A stretch of DNA of 64,000 nucleotides, from contig MNCI01000651.1 in the NCBI GenBank assembly GCA_015680685.1, positions 1,853,832 to 1,917,831 on the forward strand, in the 5' to 3' direction. The position numbers were made by a program, and so were the translations under genes. The notes under the pieces are model-generated. The model had not been told where the DNA came from and ran no database searches. It saw only the letters and a program-made list of their open reading frames with translations. Below are positions 23,401 through 35,640 of the stretch, piece after piece. The DNA comes from Gnetum montanum (taxonomy: Eukaryota > Streptophyta > Gnetopsida > Gnetales > Gnetaceae). How positions within the stretch are numbered: the stretch's first letter is position 1; every line of letters starts with the position of its first letter.

Positions 23401-25920
23401 GAAGGGGACTTAAATGAATTAGATGTAGAGGGTGATGGAGAAATAGGATTTCTAGTTGCAAGGGTATATGAGGGTTTAATTAGACTATTGCTTTGGAAGA
23501 AAGGCCTTTTTTATGATCTAGTTTCTAAACCACTTGGTTGAGGAGCTGGTTGTAAGTTAACAACCCTTGTTGCATTGCATTGTTGCAGCTGAGGTGGAAT
23601 TTCTCCTTGCATTGATGAAGCAAGCAGTAACTAGATTGAGGGTGGAGGAACATATGTAGAAGCATGAAGAGGGTAATATGGATATGGGATTTCCCCTCTA
23701 GTAGATGGAGAAGGAGTTCTGTAATACTTTGGAGGATAGTAGTGATGTTGAAAGGTGGCATGATTGGAAGAGTCACACAAAGAAATGGGTTGTTGAACAT
23801 AGTAGCCATATGGATATGGTTGTTAGTACTATTACCTTGGTGGTGTCATCCCCCATGACTATGGGTGCTATCACTATTGATACTACTCATATAGCTATGG
23901 TGGATCTCCACTTGGATAGTAGGTTTTTTGTTGGTGGAACTACTTAAGATTTCCTTCAGGATAAGGCAATCATCTAGGTGCTTGCCTTCTTGCTAGTCTA
24001 GGATTCAGAGTGTACATCCTAGACTCCTACAAGTGTGACATGATAGGGCAACATTCTTTAGGATGTTCATATTAGTAGATGTCACACCCACCATCACCAT
24101 TTTATTCTCTCTCCACAACTTCTACTACAACAACAAATTTTCCCTTACCCCTTTGGTAGGAAAATTCAACTTCTCTCCACCTCCTATGGTCATGATCACT
24201 ACTCTACTCTCTTGATTCTTTTACAATTTTTAGAGCAGTTTGGAATTTTTCATCCAACAAATATCACATTTTATATACCTTGGTTAAAATTTTAGACATA
24301 GATTTTTGGATCAACAAGGTCTTTCTATTATCCACCTCATCAAGTCATGACTCATCCTCACTACTACAAAAGTGGACCTCCCTCTTTCTGATGGAAGGGT
24401 CCCTATTATATTCTTTTGCACTTTCTCTTTTTCTCAACTTACTTTCTTCCTTTCCTACCTACTCAATCTACCTTTTAATTTGATGGACTCTTAGTTTTGA
24501 AAATTTCCCTTGGGTATAGACTTTAAGATTTCTTCTCATTTTTTATTGGAGCCCCTCTATGATATGGCAAAGTTTCTCATATTAAGAATAATCATGGCTA
24601 AGACATATGTGCAACAAATCTTAGTATTAGTCCATGGTTGCATCCAAGGGTTCATGCATCCCTTATTTTCGTCCTTGGATATGCTTCCTCAAGTTGGACA
24701 CTTGGGAATACATCTAATATTTATCATTAAATAGTGTAAGCATTATACTCCAACATCTGATGGATTCCAATTCTAGGGATTGGTACCAACTCTCTACTTC
24801 CTTAATGAGTGTCCTTGGGAATAGCTTAAGATTTTACTAATTATTCTCCACATTTTGTAAGGAACATGCATCATGAAAGGCATAAAGATGGTTTTGGGGA
24901 TTAGAGTTATATCCCCTTTCAAACTTAAGGATATTGTTCATGTCTAGCCTCTTAATTTGGCTACCCTTTACATGCCTTGTAGGAATTCTCACCACATCTA
25001 TGATGTTCATCATGATACAAGTGACAAGAAAAGGCTGATCATAATCATGGCCTCTATGGTGGCCATGGTGCCTATGATGTCCTCTACTATCACTACTTTC
25101 ATGATGACAAGCCTTCCTCAAATGCCTGTGCCCCTGATCTTAACTTGCCCAATGGGCCCTATGATCATTTCTATTTCATCAGTCACCTTCATCATGATCA
25201 TGTCTTTTAGGATTGCCTTTAGAGCTACAAGAGGAAGAAGATGATGATGAAGATGAAGTGGAAGGAGGAACAACATCACCATGGTGCCTGCTACCTCACC
25301 TTTGGTGGTCATAGCCACGATCATGATCGTGATGCTTATCCTCATCCCTACCATGATCCTCCTCCCCATGCCCCTTTTGATCATGGGATCCATTCTTGTA
25401 AGAGCCAAGATTGTGGATAGTAGATTGTAGGTTTTTTTTTACCTTCTTGGCTAAAGTCAAAGAGAGAAGTTTCATTGAATGGAGATCCATTAGAGAAGAA
25501 GCCCTAACCATATCCTTTGTACAACAAGAATGAGGAGCCATTGAACCATTTCCCCTTCACACTTTCATAAAGCTTCTCTTATTGTTGATTCCTTTTATGT
25601 TGTGAATCTATTGGATGATACCCCTTGGCATCACTATCCTACACAACATATTTAGAATGAAGTCCTAGTATAGCCAACCTCATAAGAGTGCATTGGAGCA
25701 TCATAGGAATGGATCAATTGGGTAGCAATACAATGTTTCCCTCAAGGTCCCGCCACCACATTTGTTTATCTTGGTGTAGGAAAAAGGTAAATTTGGACAC
25801 ATATTCATCAAGATGAGCATATATGACCCTATATTGGTGGGGCACTTGCTAATATATTTTTTCAATTCTTTGTTAGTTGGATGTTTGGTCAAACATAGAT
25901 GAAGAATCAATCCTATGAGA
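23400..25920 (-). pseudogene. E2 gag
   Basis: Gag pieces in the same order as E1: an N-terminal part (KFTFFLHQDKQMWWRDLEGN near 25800), a charged His/Asp/Arg/Gly-rich stretch (about 25080-25400), the core beginning IIDVVRIPTRHVKGSQIKRL near 24960-25010, and a Pro/His/Tyr-rich tail near 23550-23900. The core aligns with E1 at 4360-4500. It is more decayed than E1, with frameshifts as well as stops. Confidence 0.75.
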
Positions 25921-26077
25921 AGACAAAGATATTCTAAGATTAGAAAAACTAAAACTCAGTGTGCTTTGTTATAATATTTTTTGTTACTTTGGTGTATGAT
26001 GTGACCTTAGGGTTTATTCCAATGATGTTAAATGGTTTTCACTAAGTTCCTAGATAGCGCATGTATCAAACAAAAGG

Positions 26078-26095
26078 TCCCTAGTAATGGCACCA
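26078..26095 (-). other. E2 primer-binding site, tRNA-Asp type
   Basis: Minus strand TGGTGCCATTACTAGGGA lies one base inside the 5-prime LTR end. It differs from the tRNA-Asp complement TGGCGCCGTTGCCGGGGA at five positions, all transitions. It marks the left edge of the 5-prime LTR at 26097. Confidence 0.75.
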
Positions 26096-26096
26096 A

Positions 26097-26969
26097 TGAT
26101 GAGCGGTGAATGCCCCTATACTCAACCATAGAAATCACAAGTGTTCACATGTGATTTGGTCAAATTCCATAGACCTTAACTCTTTAAGTACACTGGTTCC
26201 AGAAACTGAAGACTAATCATTGAAATCATTGTCTTCCTGGTTACACTTAGGAAATACAAAGGTATGGTTAAGTCTAACTAAGCCATTTGATTTTTATCAT
26301 GTTTTTATGTTTTATGTTCTTGGTGCTTAAAAAAAGGAATTAAGTAATTTTTGATAGCTAATTTAATCTAACTAACTAATTAATCTCTACCTAATCCTAA
26401 CATAAGTATCCAGTCCCACTTTCTGTACACATCTTGAACATGTATAATGTTGTCGAGTTACCAAAGATTAAGCATTATTGGAATTACCAAGCGTCATCTG
26501 CATGCTTGAAGGGGTCATACATATGTGCTTAATTAATTGCTATATAGCCTAGCTAACTTAAATTAGCTTAATTTAGCTTAATTACTTGAAAGTATTAAAT
26601 AAAATTACATATAACATTGAATGCATAAATAAAATACCTAATCTAGCCAAAGTGTTGCAAGGTTTATCAGAAAGCTCATCTTTATTACTACACACACTAC
26701 TATGCTCAGGTAGAACAATGCTTGAATAAAGATCCATACACTCAATTACTTCTACTATGGACACCTGGGAGAATATTCTAACTCTAAGAAAGGAAAACTA
26801 TAAGAGCTCTACCATGCTATGATAAAAATTATGCCCAAATCATGCATCCAAGCACTATATTTATAAGTCCCCATGACATTTGATATCCAACATTGCCTCT
26901 AAGCCCCTAATATTAGGCATCTAATATTAGGGCTTTCGATATTAGAGAAAGACAAAATATAGTTCATCA
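26097..26969 (-). repeat. E2 5-prime LTR
   Basis: TGATGAGCGG to GTTCATCA on plus, partner of 17411-18269. TATA box TATAAATA (minus) at 26858-26865. The right flank switches to the T1 antisense ORF, confirming the outer edge. LTR termini of the family are inverted TGATGA and TCATCA. Confidence 0.85.
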
Positions 26970-26974
26970 TAATG

Positions 26975-29330
26975 ATACAAATCATAGAAAGGAAATGGAG
27001 ACTTGTTGTAGCTCTCCTTATGGTGCTACATTATCTTTTAATAGATGTAAAGTTGAAGAAATCAATGAGACTTATTCACCTTTCCATTCTAGAGCTTTTC
27101 CCATGTTGCAATCATAGAAGAAAACCATAGGGGTTTAATAGGATTGGAAAATGAAAAAGATGTTAATTGGTGATACAAGGTTTGACTAGGATATCTTTTA
27201 GATCACTAGCCTATAGGATGAAGTCTAAAAATTTTGTAATAACATTGACTCCATATATCACGTGCATTTCACATTTTCCTATGCATATATTAGAAGATTT
27301 GTGGAGTTCTTGATGATTAGAAACAATGAAAAGTGAAAGTCAAGGGATGCTTCCCAACTTTCCAAGCCTTGGGCAAAACACATCATAGAGATGATGCATT
27401 TTCCAAATCCACTTGTAGAGGATGTGAGTGAAACACTATCTATTACAACTAAGAATTTTAGTGTTAAGCATGATTATTCCCTTGAAATTATGGGATTGGA
27501 GCCCCAAAATGTGTGTGGTAATGTAAAGTAAGTAAAGAGAATACATGCAGAAGCAAGAGGCACTATTAGGAAAAAGATGAAAAGGCCACAAGTTCAAGAA
27601 AGTGCTCTATGTAGGAAGTTTGCCATCAAAATTAACCAAGACAATGATTCTGTTGGAGGTTTGTATATTTTTATATTTTTATATTTTCAATTTCTAGTTT
27701 TTTCCCTTATTATATATTTATATTTTTGTTACATTTTTTTTATTAAAACATATTTACTAATTTTTTTTGTCCTTTTTGAATTTAGTTTGTTGTAGGGAAG
27801 AAACAAGAACTAGTTGTCCAAACTACCATAAAAGAGGAGCAATGATGCAAGGAAGTAGAGAAAAGAACATCCATGGAAGCTATAGATGTTATGGGCTCAA
27901 TCTTGGATGATTTGCATCTAGGAGGTAATTCTTCAATGGATGTACCTCATGATTTCCTTGCAAACTTCAATGTTGTTTATGTTTTTATTTTAAGTTTTTC
28001 ATGTTTTTATTGTAAAGTGTATTTGATAGTCATGATCATTGTAGTGCATGAGCCTCCTCCTAAAGCATCTACATCTACATAAGATCCCGTGTCTTGGATG
28101 GAGGTCTTAGATAAGATAAACTTCATGTAGGGAATGGTAGATGACATGCTTGTCATATTGCAATAGATAGCTCCTAAATTTGGTAAGTTTAATTTTCTTA
28201 TGTATATTATTTTAATTTTTAATGTATAATTTTTGTGTTCTTAACTTTGAATGCTACATGATTTAAGAAGTTTTTTTCATTTTTAAAATATTTTTATTTT
28301 ATTTATTTATTATTATTTTCTTTTATGTTTTGCTATGACAATGACCAAAGATAGATGGGATTCTACATGTGACATGGAATTTGATGATCTTCCTTAGCTA
28401 TCATTCGAAGTGGAAAATGTTCCACAAAGATTGTAGGAAGGGGTTGCCAAGTGTGTTGTATCATGTGCTAAGATAACTTGGAAGTTCCAACGCTTCAATG
28501 AGTTTCTGTGGAAGAGGCTTGTTACCTTGGAAAACAAGAACAAGTAGTAGGTAGCTAAGATTAGGAGCCTTAGAGATAACAAAGAGTTTATAGAGGCCCA
28601 TGTGGCCAATAGAAAATCTAGTGGTCATGCTACTAGAGTGCCATCTAAAGTAAGATTGCTCTAATTAGGAACAAAGTTGAGAAAGACATATAGATAGAGT
28701 TGCTAGTTCATAAGTCCAAGAAGTGGAGAGATTATTGTGCTTGGGCATTGGAATGGGAAAAAAAAAGGTAAAAAATAAGAGTTACCTAAAGTTATGGCAT
28801 GAGGAGGCCATTGAATGGTAGAAACATGAGCTATTGATGTAGGAGATAGGCCTAGAGGACATCTTCAGTATGTTTGTGAAATTATTGGTGGTCATTGATT
28901 CTTCCACTCCTCATATCACTACTACATCTAGGGAAGCTACCATGGTTGATCTTTTTCATTCTCCACCTAAGTAGACAAGTATAGAAGGAAGAAATATCTT
29001 GGTGGAACTAGATCTAGGAGAAATTGATTGGGCTAATATGAGTGAAGAGAAAATTCTTCATAGGTTAGAGACTAGCTTACAAAATTTTGCTCCTAAAGAC
29101 ATCACTCTAAAATCCCCTAAGGTTGGTAAAAAATATGTTTTAAGTTTTATGTTATAATTCTTGTTGTCGTTATTGTTTTATGATTATATTTCTTGATCAT
29201 TATGATTATTAACTATTTGTATGTTTCATTATTCATAGGCTTTAGGTGATGATGATGGTGATGTTGGTGATGACATCAATAATGATCCCCACCTCCTCCT
29301 ATCACTTAGACTTGGTTACTATTTGACATT
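26975..29330 (+). pseudogene. T1 antisense ORF, second part (multi-exon)
   Basis: Continuation of 16145-17410 on the far side of E2. Conserved pieces shared with T2 (37256-38220, minus): VVSCAKITWKFQRFNEFLWK, DNKEFIEAHVANRK, KWRDYCAWALEW and EIDWANMSEEKILHRLETSL. After an intron with acceptor ATTCATAG (ends 29238) comes an acidic end starting ALGDDDGDVGDDINNDP. T2 has the matching last exon APEDVGSPTNEVDNDP behind acceptor TTTCAG. Early parts (26975-28100) have lower support. Function unknown; the acidic tail and repeated W/F positions are the only hints. Confidence 0.6.
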
Positions 29331-29339
29331 TCATTTATT

Positions 29340-30270
29340 TATTTTATTTTTAGGTTCTTATAGTTATTTTTATTTTGGCTATCATAGCCTTTGAGACTAT
29401 GTATTATTTTTTTGTTGTTGTCATGTGTTGCATAGTGTGATCATAGTTATTAGGCATGGACATTCTATTATTATTTTTTTAAAGTTATTTATCACACAAT
29501 GTGATCATGACTATTAGTTTGGTATTAAATTTCTAGTCTCTTATGCTTTATAGTTTTTATTTTGTTTTATATTTTTCAAGTGAAAGGCTACAAGTTAGAA
29601 CAATAAGGTCATGAAATAAAATTTGGTGATAAAATGAAGAGTATAATAGTGAAAAACAAGGCATAAATTTTAAGTACAAATTGAAAGTAAAGTGATGAAG
29701 TGAATAGGCTATAATCTACATAATAGAAAGTTGAAGGAGGCCACAAATTTACTAGTTTTAGGCCTTGACAGGTCACCAGTTTTAGTCCCTAGCAAGTCAT
29801 GTCTTGTTTACTTTTAACATTTTTGGTTTTTTATATTATTATAAAGCAAAATAGTCATGAATCATAATTTGACACAAAAATGTACAGCAAGGATATGTAG
29901 TAAAATGGTAAATATGATGTAACAAGATAAAACTTGTAAGGTAAAAATACAAATATGGAAAAGAAAGTTGAAAATAATACTACAAATCAAAAGGCTACAT
30001 CACATTATGCAAGGTTAAGAAACTAAGCGATGTATTCAATTGTGTAACTATTTTCTAATGTTCAAGAGATTAGGGAATGTAAGGCCTTTGTTGCATGATT
30101 TTTCACTCCTCATTCCCATCACTTACAATGTTAAATGAAAGTTATTCCCATGATTCTTTAATGAATTCATCATGTTGGGTCTTGGCTTGGTTATCATTGT
30201 TACAATTTGTGATTTCATTTTCAGTTGTATGAGCTTCTTCTTAAAATTCCACCTTAGATCATTACTCTAC
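29340..30270 (-). other. T1 spacer between antisense ORF and protease
   Basis: AT-rich, no coding sequence recognised. Near 29750-29797 the minus strand carries CAAGGCCTAAAACTAG-like words, the unit that forms the 35-bp array of T2 at 36595-36880, so T1 and T2 are colinear here. Confidence 0.45.
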
Positions 30271-30289
30271 ATCAACATTATTAATGGAC

Positions 30290-30610
30290 AAGGAAACTAC
30301 ACCATCTCTATCGATTATAATTTGAAATTCCTCATAAGGTAGGTTAATTTCTTGATGGATGGGTAAAGATGCTACTCATAACTTAGCTAACCATGGCCTT
30401 CCTAGGATCAAGTTGAAACTTGGTATCTCCTCTATGATTAAGAAATTGATGGATATGTGTAATATTTCTCCAGCAATGAATTCTAGTGATATGGATCCTT
30501 TCATAACTACCTATGATCTATTAAATGACTTGAGGGTAGAGGTGGAGGTGCCTTAAATGTGTTCTAGTAAGCCTAAATGCTCCACAATGAAGAAATGTAT
30601 AACATTCGTC
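30290..30610 (-). pseudogene. T1 protease, downstream half
   Basis: Minus strand: TNVIHFFIVEHLGLLEHI, then TSTLKSFN, MKGSISLEFIAGEILHISIN and EEIPSFNLILGRPWLAKL. It matches the T2 protease (35120-35400). The upstream half, with the active-site region, is at 45256-45500 on the other side of T2. The LGRPWL end motif is intact. Confidence 0.75.
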
Positions 30611-30615
30611 ACGAT

Positions 30616-32068
30616 TGAAACACCACAAAAATTGCATGTTGTAGCCTTTGTAATCCCCATCTCATGAAACCCAAGGTTAAACCTCATTGTAAATGTGAAT
30701 ATTATGACCCAAGAGGTGTAATATTACATAATTTATATTGTTGGGGCTGAAAAATGCCTCATAAGTGATCAAAGCTTGATCCCCCGTGTGAAAAAAGCCA
30801 TATTATGCCTATATTTAAGCTTGGGATGGTTAAAAATTCCTTTTGGGATGCAAAAATTGGCATTTTGATGGTTTTTATGAGGGGTGTAGCATTTTCCATG
30901 TTGTAGATACCCATTAATGAGTATAACTCACCTACCACTGGTGTGGCCCACCTACTCCCAACATTAGAGGTTATGATATCAACCATGCACAACACGAGGA
31001 AGGGGCTATAACCTTTTTCCCCAACATGAAATTTTCATCCCCTTAATGTTTCTTTAGCTCAACCTAGTTCTCCAACATAACACCAACTCAAGTGAGAATC
31101 CTACATTCCAACATTACTACTGGAAGGCCCGACATGGGTGGAAGAAGCCAATGGGGGTGAAGTTCCCATTTACTATTTTTGGTAAATGGAATGGCCATGG
31201 TGGTAAAACACTTACCATACATAGTAAACCCCATGGATTTGAACACACACCACACCTACATGTAGCCAAAATTTGTAGCAATCAAGTTAGAATTTGCAAC
31301 ACTAATTAGGCATAATTTGCAGCCAAATTTATGGCCCAAACCCTATGAAAACCAAGCTCCAACATCATGTAAAGGTTTCACAAATTTGGAATTTCAACAC
31401 TTTGCATTTTGAAACATTTTATAGCATTCAAGAGCTATTGTAGACCCTGCATCCATGTAGGTTCTTGAATCCCCTAGTGGGGAACCTTCCTACAACCATT
31501 GTTATCCATTTACTCCTAGTGAGATCTATGAGGTCTTTGTGCCAACATTGTAAACTTGGAAATTAAAACTTCTAATGTTTCTCACTTGGCTAGTAAAAAT
31601 CCCTCACACCTCTTAGCCTCCCTAGATCAACAACATTGCAAATTTGGTATGGTAGTAGTAAAGGTTTGAAAGCATCAGAATTGGCAAAACCTTTTAATCA
31701 TGAAGATGATTGTTGCAATTTCAATGGACTTTAAATCACCACAAAAGTGAATCCCCCTACTACAATAGGCCATCATATACAAATTTTCTATAGCCTCCTT
31801 ATTTTTTTTTGAAATAATGCCTATAGTTTCATTTGTGCACAAGTTTCTTCATGCATTTCATCTTGGTATATTTATCTTTTGGATCTACATTTTTGCATTT
31901 TTATTTTTGTTATCTCATATTTTCCTTCTTAAGTCTCTAGGTGATCTACTAGACCATAAAGGATACCTTAGATCCTATTTTTCATAGAGGTCCTTGGGAT
32001 TTGAAATTAAGGCTATCACATTGGAAATTTGTCAATTTCTCTAGAAACTAAGATTTTTAGTTGCTACA
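30616..32068 (+). repeat. T2 5-prime LTR
   Basis: About 1.45 kb, matching 43753-45255. It starts TGAAACACCACAAA and ends TAGTTGCTACA. Homology stops at 32068, after which the left copy continues into the primer-binding site and the right copy into T1 protease. Confidence 0.85.
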
Positions 32069-32074
32069 GTTTTT

Positions 32075-32092
32075 TGGCACTAGAAGGAGGAC
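32075..32092 (+). other. T2 primer-binding site
   Basis: TGGCACTAGAAGGAGGAC starts seven bases after the LTR. It begins TGG as primer sites do. I could not assign the tRNA with confidence; searching its complement against plant tRNA 3-prime ends would settle it. Confidence 0.5.
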
Positions 32093-32590
32093 CTCCATCT
32101 AATTTCTATGTCCAAACCTATTTTTCCCATTGCCATTTTTGCCTATATTTTATAATTTGCAATTTGCTACATCAAAAAATTTGAAAATATTTAAATCCCC
32201 AACATTATGACTCATAACCCCTGCAACAATATCCTAGTGTGAAAGTTGCAAGTGTTCAAGTTTTTAGAACTTTCACAAAATTTTCCACCATTCTCTACTC
32301 CTTACCCAACCATGTTTAGGTCCATACTAGTCATAGGTGCATACCAAACATAATCGATGTCACAATCTATCACATTCCACTTTTCCATGCCATTCGCCAT
32401 CTAACCTTAATCTATATGATCATCATCAATGGTTGTCACTACCACAAACCCATTGACTACTTAGGTGGGATCCATCATAGAATTTGAAGTAACCCAGGGG
32501 TCACACACCCATTTCATTTTGTTTGTGTTCTAGATACCAACATAAACATCATTCTCTTTATTTGGTCCATTGACCACTATAATAACAAAA
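32093..32590 (+). other. T2 leader, nothing recognised
   Basis: About 500 bases between the primer-binding site and the first gag motif. It may include the N-terminal gag codons, but no conserved block was seen. Confidence 0.4.
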
Positions 32591-34062
32591 CCTCTCCCCT
32601 CTATTCCATAACTGATAGTAAGGCCACAGGCCTTCCAACGAATGTCAAAGACTTTTACCAGGATGATTCCATCGGTCGTGTGCTCCCACATTTGATTCTT
32701 ACTCTACATATCCCCATCCTATAGTCTTTGAAATACAATGTTGAAGGTGATGTCAATGCTCACCTCATAATCTTTCAATTTAAGTGCTTATTATTGCAAT
32801 CATCATTGCACAAAATTATAAGGATATTCCCTACGTTCCTTATGGGGAAAGTGCTTGACTAGTACCATGCCCTACTGAGAGGATTTATATCCTCTATTGA
32901 AGACTTGATATCAGAATTCATTAACCACTTCAAGTACAACTTGAAGCCTAATACCACACTTGACCAGCTAATGAAGGTCAATCAGGGATCAATTGAACTA
33001 GTGTAGAAGTTCATCTAATGATGCAATGATCTTCTGAATGAGATACTAGAATCTATAGCCAAAACCCACCTTTTGGCTATATTCAAAGGGATGGTTAATG
33101 ATTTTATCAAGTCCAAGCTATACTACCTTGACTCATGATTACTTAGTCAAAAATTCTCCCAGACTAAGAACATAGAAGATGTCACAGAGACTAGTCATGA
33201 TCCTACCTACATGGCATACAAAAATCAACCCATGCAGAGGGACAAAGAGAAAGGTAAATAAAACAAAGTGATGGTAGAAATGGTAGCCAAAGAGATCAAA
33301 ACAACTAACCATGGGCCAAGAGACAATCCATCCAAAGCCCTTGCTAATAATCAAAATAACTGTACATCACCCTCTAGGGCCATTGCATTGACCTCATCTA
33401 GATCCAACTTTGAGTGAAAGGAAAGACAAAATACACTAGATTTCCTTTGAAGCCATCTGAGGTCTTAGATCAACTATTGAAGAGTATGAGGATCCAATAT
33501 AAGTGAATGTCTCAAACTACTAGTAAAAAGCATAAAAGGCTATGTGAGATAGTCAAGGACCCAACTTGAGCAACTAAGAATAACCCTTAGGTACCTAAGT
33601 ACTTCAATATCAACCACTTTTGTTACTGCCATCAATTTCCTAATCATGACACCAAGTTCTACCTTGCACTGAAAGATGACCTACAAAAAATGATAGATAA
33701 GGAAGAGTGGGTCCTTGATTTTTCTAATCCTTTCTAACCCCAAAACTAGTGGATGCAAGTGTATAAAGACCTTTTGAATACCAATAATAGTGCATACACT
33801 ATATTGATGTTCAATGTTAATGATAATTAGAGGACTACAAAGGAACCATTCATGATTCAAGTATCCCCTTACAATGAAAGGGGCTCTTTAGCTTCCAAAA
33901 GCCTAAGAACCTCATTTTTTGTGAGGATACCATTACTAATTATCCCTAAGGAGCCTTTTATCATTAGAGTGTCCTAGCCTAATATAACCCAGCTTACCAC
34001 TACCACCAAACAAAGACCCGTCCCCCTCCCCCACCCCCACCCCCTCCCCGCCCCTTCCCCTC
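32590..34062 (+). pseudogene. T2 gag (Tat type), cut by the assembly gap
   Basis: Plus-strand blocks: LKYNVEGDVNAHLIIFQFKC, IRIFPTFLMGKVLD, RGFISSIEDLISEFINHFKY and LIMKVNQ-like sequence, then from about 33600 NHFCYCHQFPNHDTKFYLAL, a degenerate zinc-knuckle-like block (C-x2-H then H), followed by KEPFIIRV near 33950. T1 gag on the minus strand shows the same order (FSKYNDEGDPSIHLIIFHSE, RGSISSLKNLI, EPFIIRV). This is the capsid gene of Tat elements. Frameshifts and stops throughout. Confidence 0.75.
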
Positions 34063-34474
34063 NNNNNNNNNNNNNNNNNNNNNNNNNNNNNNNNNNNNNN
34101 NNNNNNNNNNNNNNNNNNNNNNNNNNNNNNNNNNNNNNNNNNNNNNNNNNNNNNNNNNNNNNNNNNNNNNNNNNNNNNNNNNNNNNNNNNNNNNNNNNNN
34201 NNNNNNNNNNNNNNNNNNNNNNNNNNNNNNNNNNNNNNNNNNNNNNNNNNNNNNNNNNNNNNNNNNNNNNNNNNNNNNNNNNNNNNNNNNNNNNNNNNNN
34301 NNNNNNNNNNNNNNNNNNNNNNNNNNNNNNNNNNNNNNNNNNNNNNNNNNNNNNNNNNNNNNNNNNNNNNNNNNNNNNNNNNNNNNNNNNNNNNNNNNNN
34401 NNNNNNNNNNNNNNNNNNNNNNNNNNNNNNNNNNNNNNNNNNNNNNNNNNNNNNNNNNNNNNNNNNNNNNNNNN
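34063..34474. other. Assembly gap (412 N) flanked by C-rich runs
   Basis: The left side ends in a C-rich run (34017-34062) and the right side starts with about 21 consecutive C. The unrelated C homopolymer suggests a polymerase or assembly failure at a C/G-rich tract in the gag-protease linker. Open frames crossing the gap are artefacts. T1 (about 45500-45950, minus) shows the related linker without a gap. Confidence 0.95.
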
Positions 34475-34859
34475 CCCCCCCCCCCCCCCCCCCCCACAAT
34501 GGTGGCTAATGCTACAAGCTCTTCCTCACAAACCAATAATGACAACCAAAATGCTCAAACCATGTAGAGGACAAATCCTAAGTAAAATTCTAGCAATAAG
34601 GATGACAAGCAAGTCTAGGAATGGAAGTAAGTGCACCTGCATAAGCCCACTCCCATATTATTAGTAATTGTGACCTCTACAACTCAGGCTACTTATATAA
34701 GAAAACTATGGATGGAACCTAAGAGCCATGGAAGAGGAAACTAGGAAAAGCCACAATTGGGATGACAAGGCCACGGTCAATGACAAAAACTTCCTAAGTA
34801 TGATGGAGTAAGTCAAGTAATCTCTTAAGCGAAAAAACACCACCTTGAGCTTGTAAGAC

Positions 34860-35640
34860 TTGATCATGACTTCTGCAACACATAACAAAGCACTAGTTAA
34901 GATGTTAACTTCTATTTCCATTAGCAAGGAAATTCTTGCTAATGAAAAATCCATTCATGTAGTGATGGTGCCTTCTTCACCCATGAAAATAAAGTCAAAA
35001 TCACTAGTATTTCACAATAACGAAATCAAGGAAAAGCCCCAAAATGGCAAAGTGACCAAAGCTCTTCTTTTCATCACGATATGAATGGGGTAGTATAAAG
35101 TGCATTGGGTGCATGTGAATGATGGGGTCATAATGAATGTCAACCCATGTACCATAGTTGAACTTTTAGGCTTGAAAAAGAAGATAAAACATATAATAAC
35201 ATCAACTCTCAAGTCCTTTAATGGATCACAAGCAATGGTTAAGGGGTCTATCTCCTTAAACTTTGTGGCAGGGAAGTAACTCACCATAACTACAAATTTC
35301 TTGGTGGTAGAGGAAACACTATGATTTAACCTTATCTTAGAAATATCTTAGTTGGCTTATCTATGAGCTATATCCTCACCTATCAACCAAGAAATTCACC
35401 TTCCTTATGAGGGAGGTGAAATTATCATTCATGGTGACAATGCAATTCCCTTGACTATTAAAAATGTGGATATAGAGTAGGGGTCTAAAGTGGAGTTTTA
35501 GAAGAAAACTCCTAGCCACAAAGTTAAGAAACTTGAGAGAGTAGAAAAGGCCAAAAATGAGAACAATGGAACATAGGACATGCTATGGAAAAAGCTCTCC
35601 TTCAACATTGTTAGTGAAGAGGATTGTGACATCCCATCCT
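34860..35640 (+). pseudogene. T2 aspartic protease region
   Basis: NEIKEKPQNGKVTKALLFIT, KVHWVHVNDGVIMNVNPCTI and VELLGLKKK, then MVKGSISLNF and EGGEIIIHGDNAIPLTI. The active-site box reads VNDGV where members of this lineage usually have an Asp-x-Gly, so the catalytic Asp looks shifted or lost. It aligns with the two T1 halves (45256-45500 and 30290-30610). The frame is open only over 34860-35084. Confidence 0.75.

Larger units (their letters stand above)
17411..26969 (-). mobile_element. E2: full-length Athila-like element
   Basis: On the minus strand: 5-prime LTR 26097-26969, tRNA-Asp type primer-binding site, gag, protease, RT, RNase H, integrase, a long 3-prime UTR and the 3-prime LTR 17411-18269. 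It interrupts the T1 antisense ORF. Flanks GAAGG (17406-17410) and TAATG (26970-26974) agree at only 3 of 5 bases, so a target duplication is possible but not clear. Frames are dead through stops and changed catalytic residues. Its pol is the in-window reference showing what E1 lacks. Confidence 0.85.

Noticed and set aside
33936-34545. Two long minus-strand ORFs across the N run
   Set aside because: They are open only because N codons are not stops; the real sequence is unknown.
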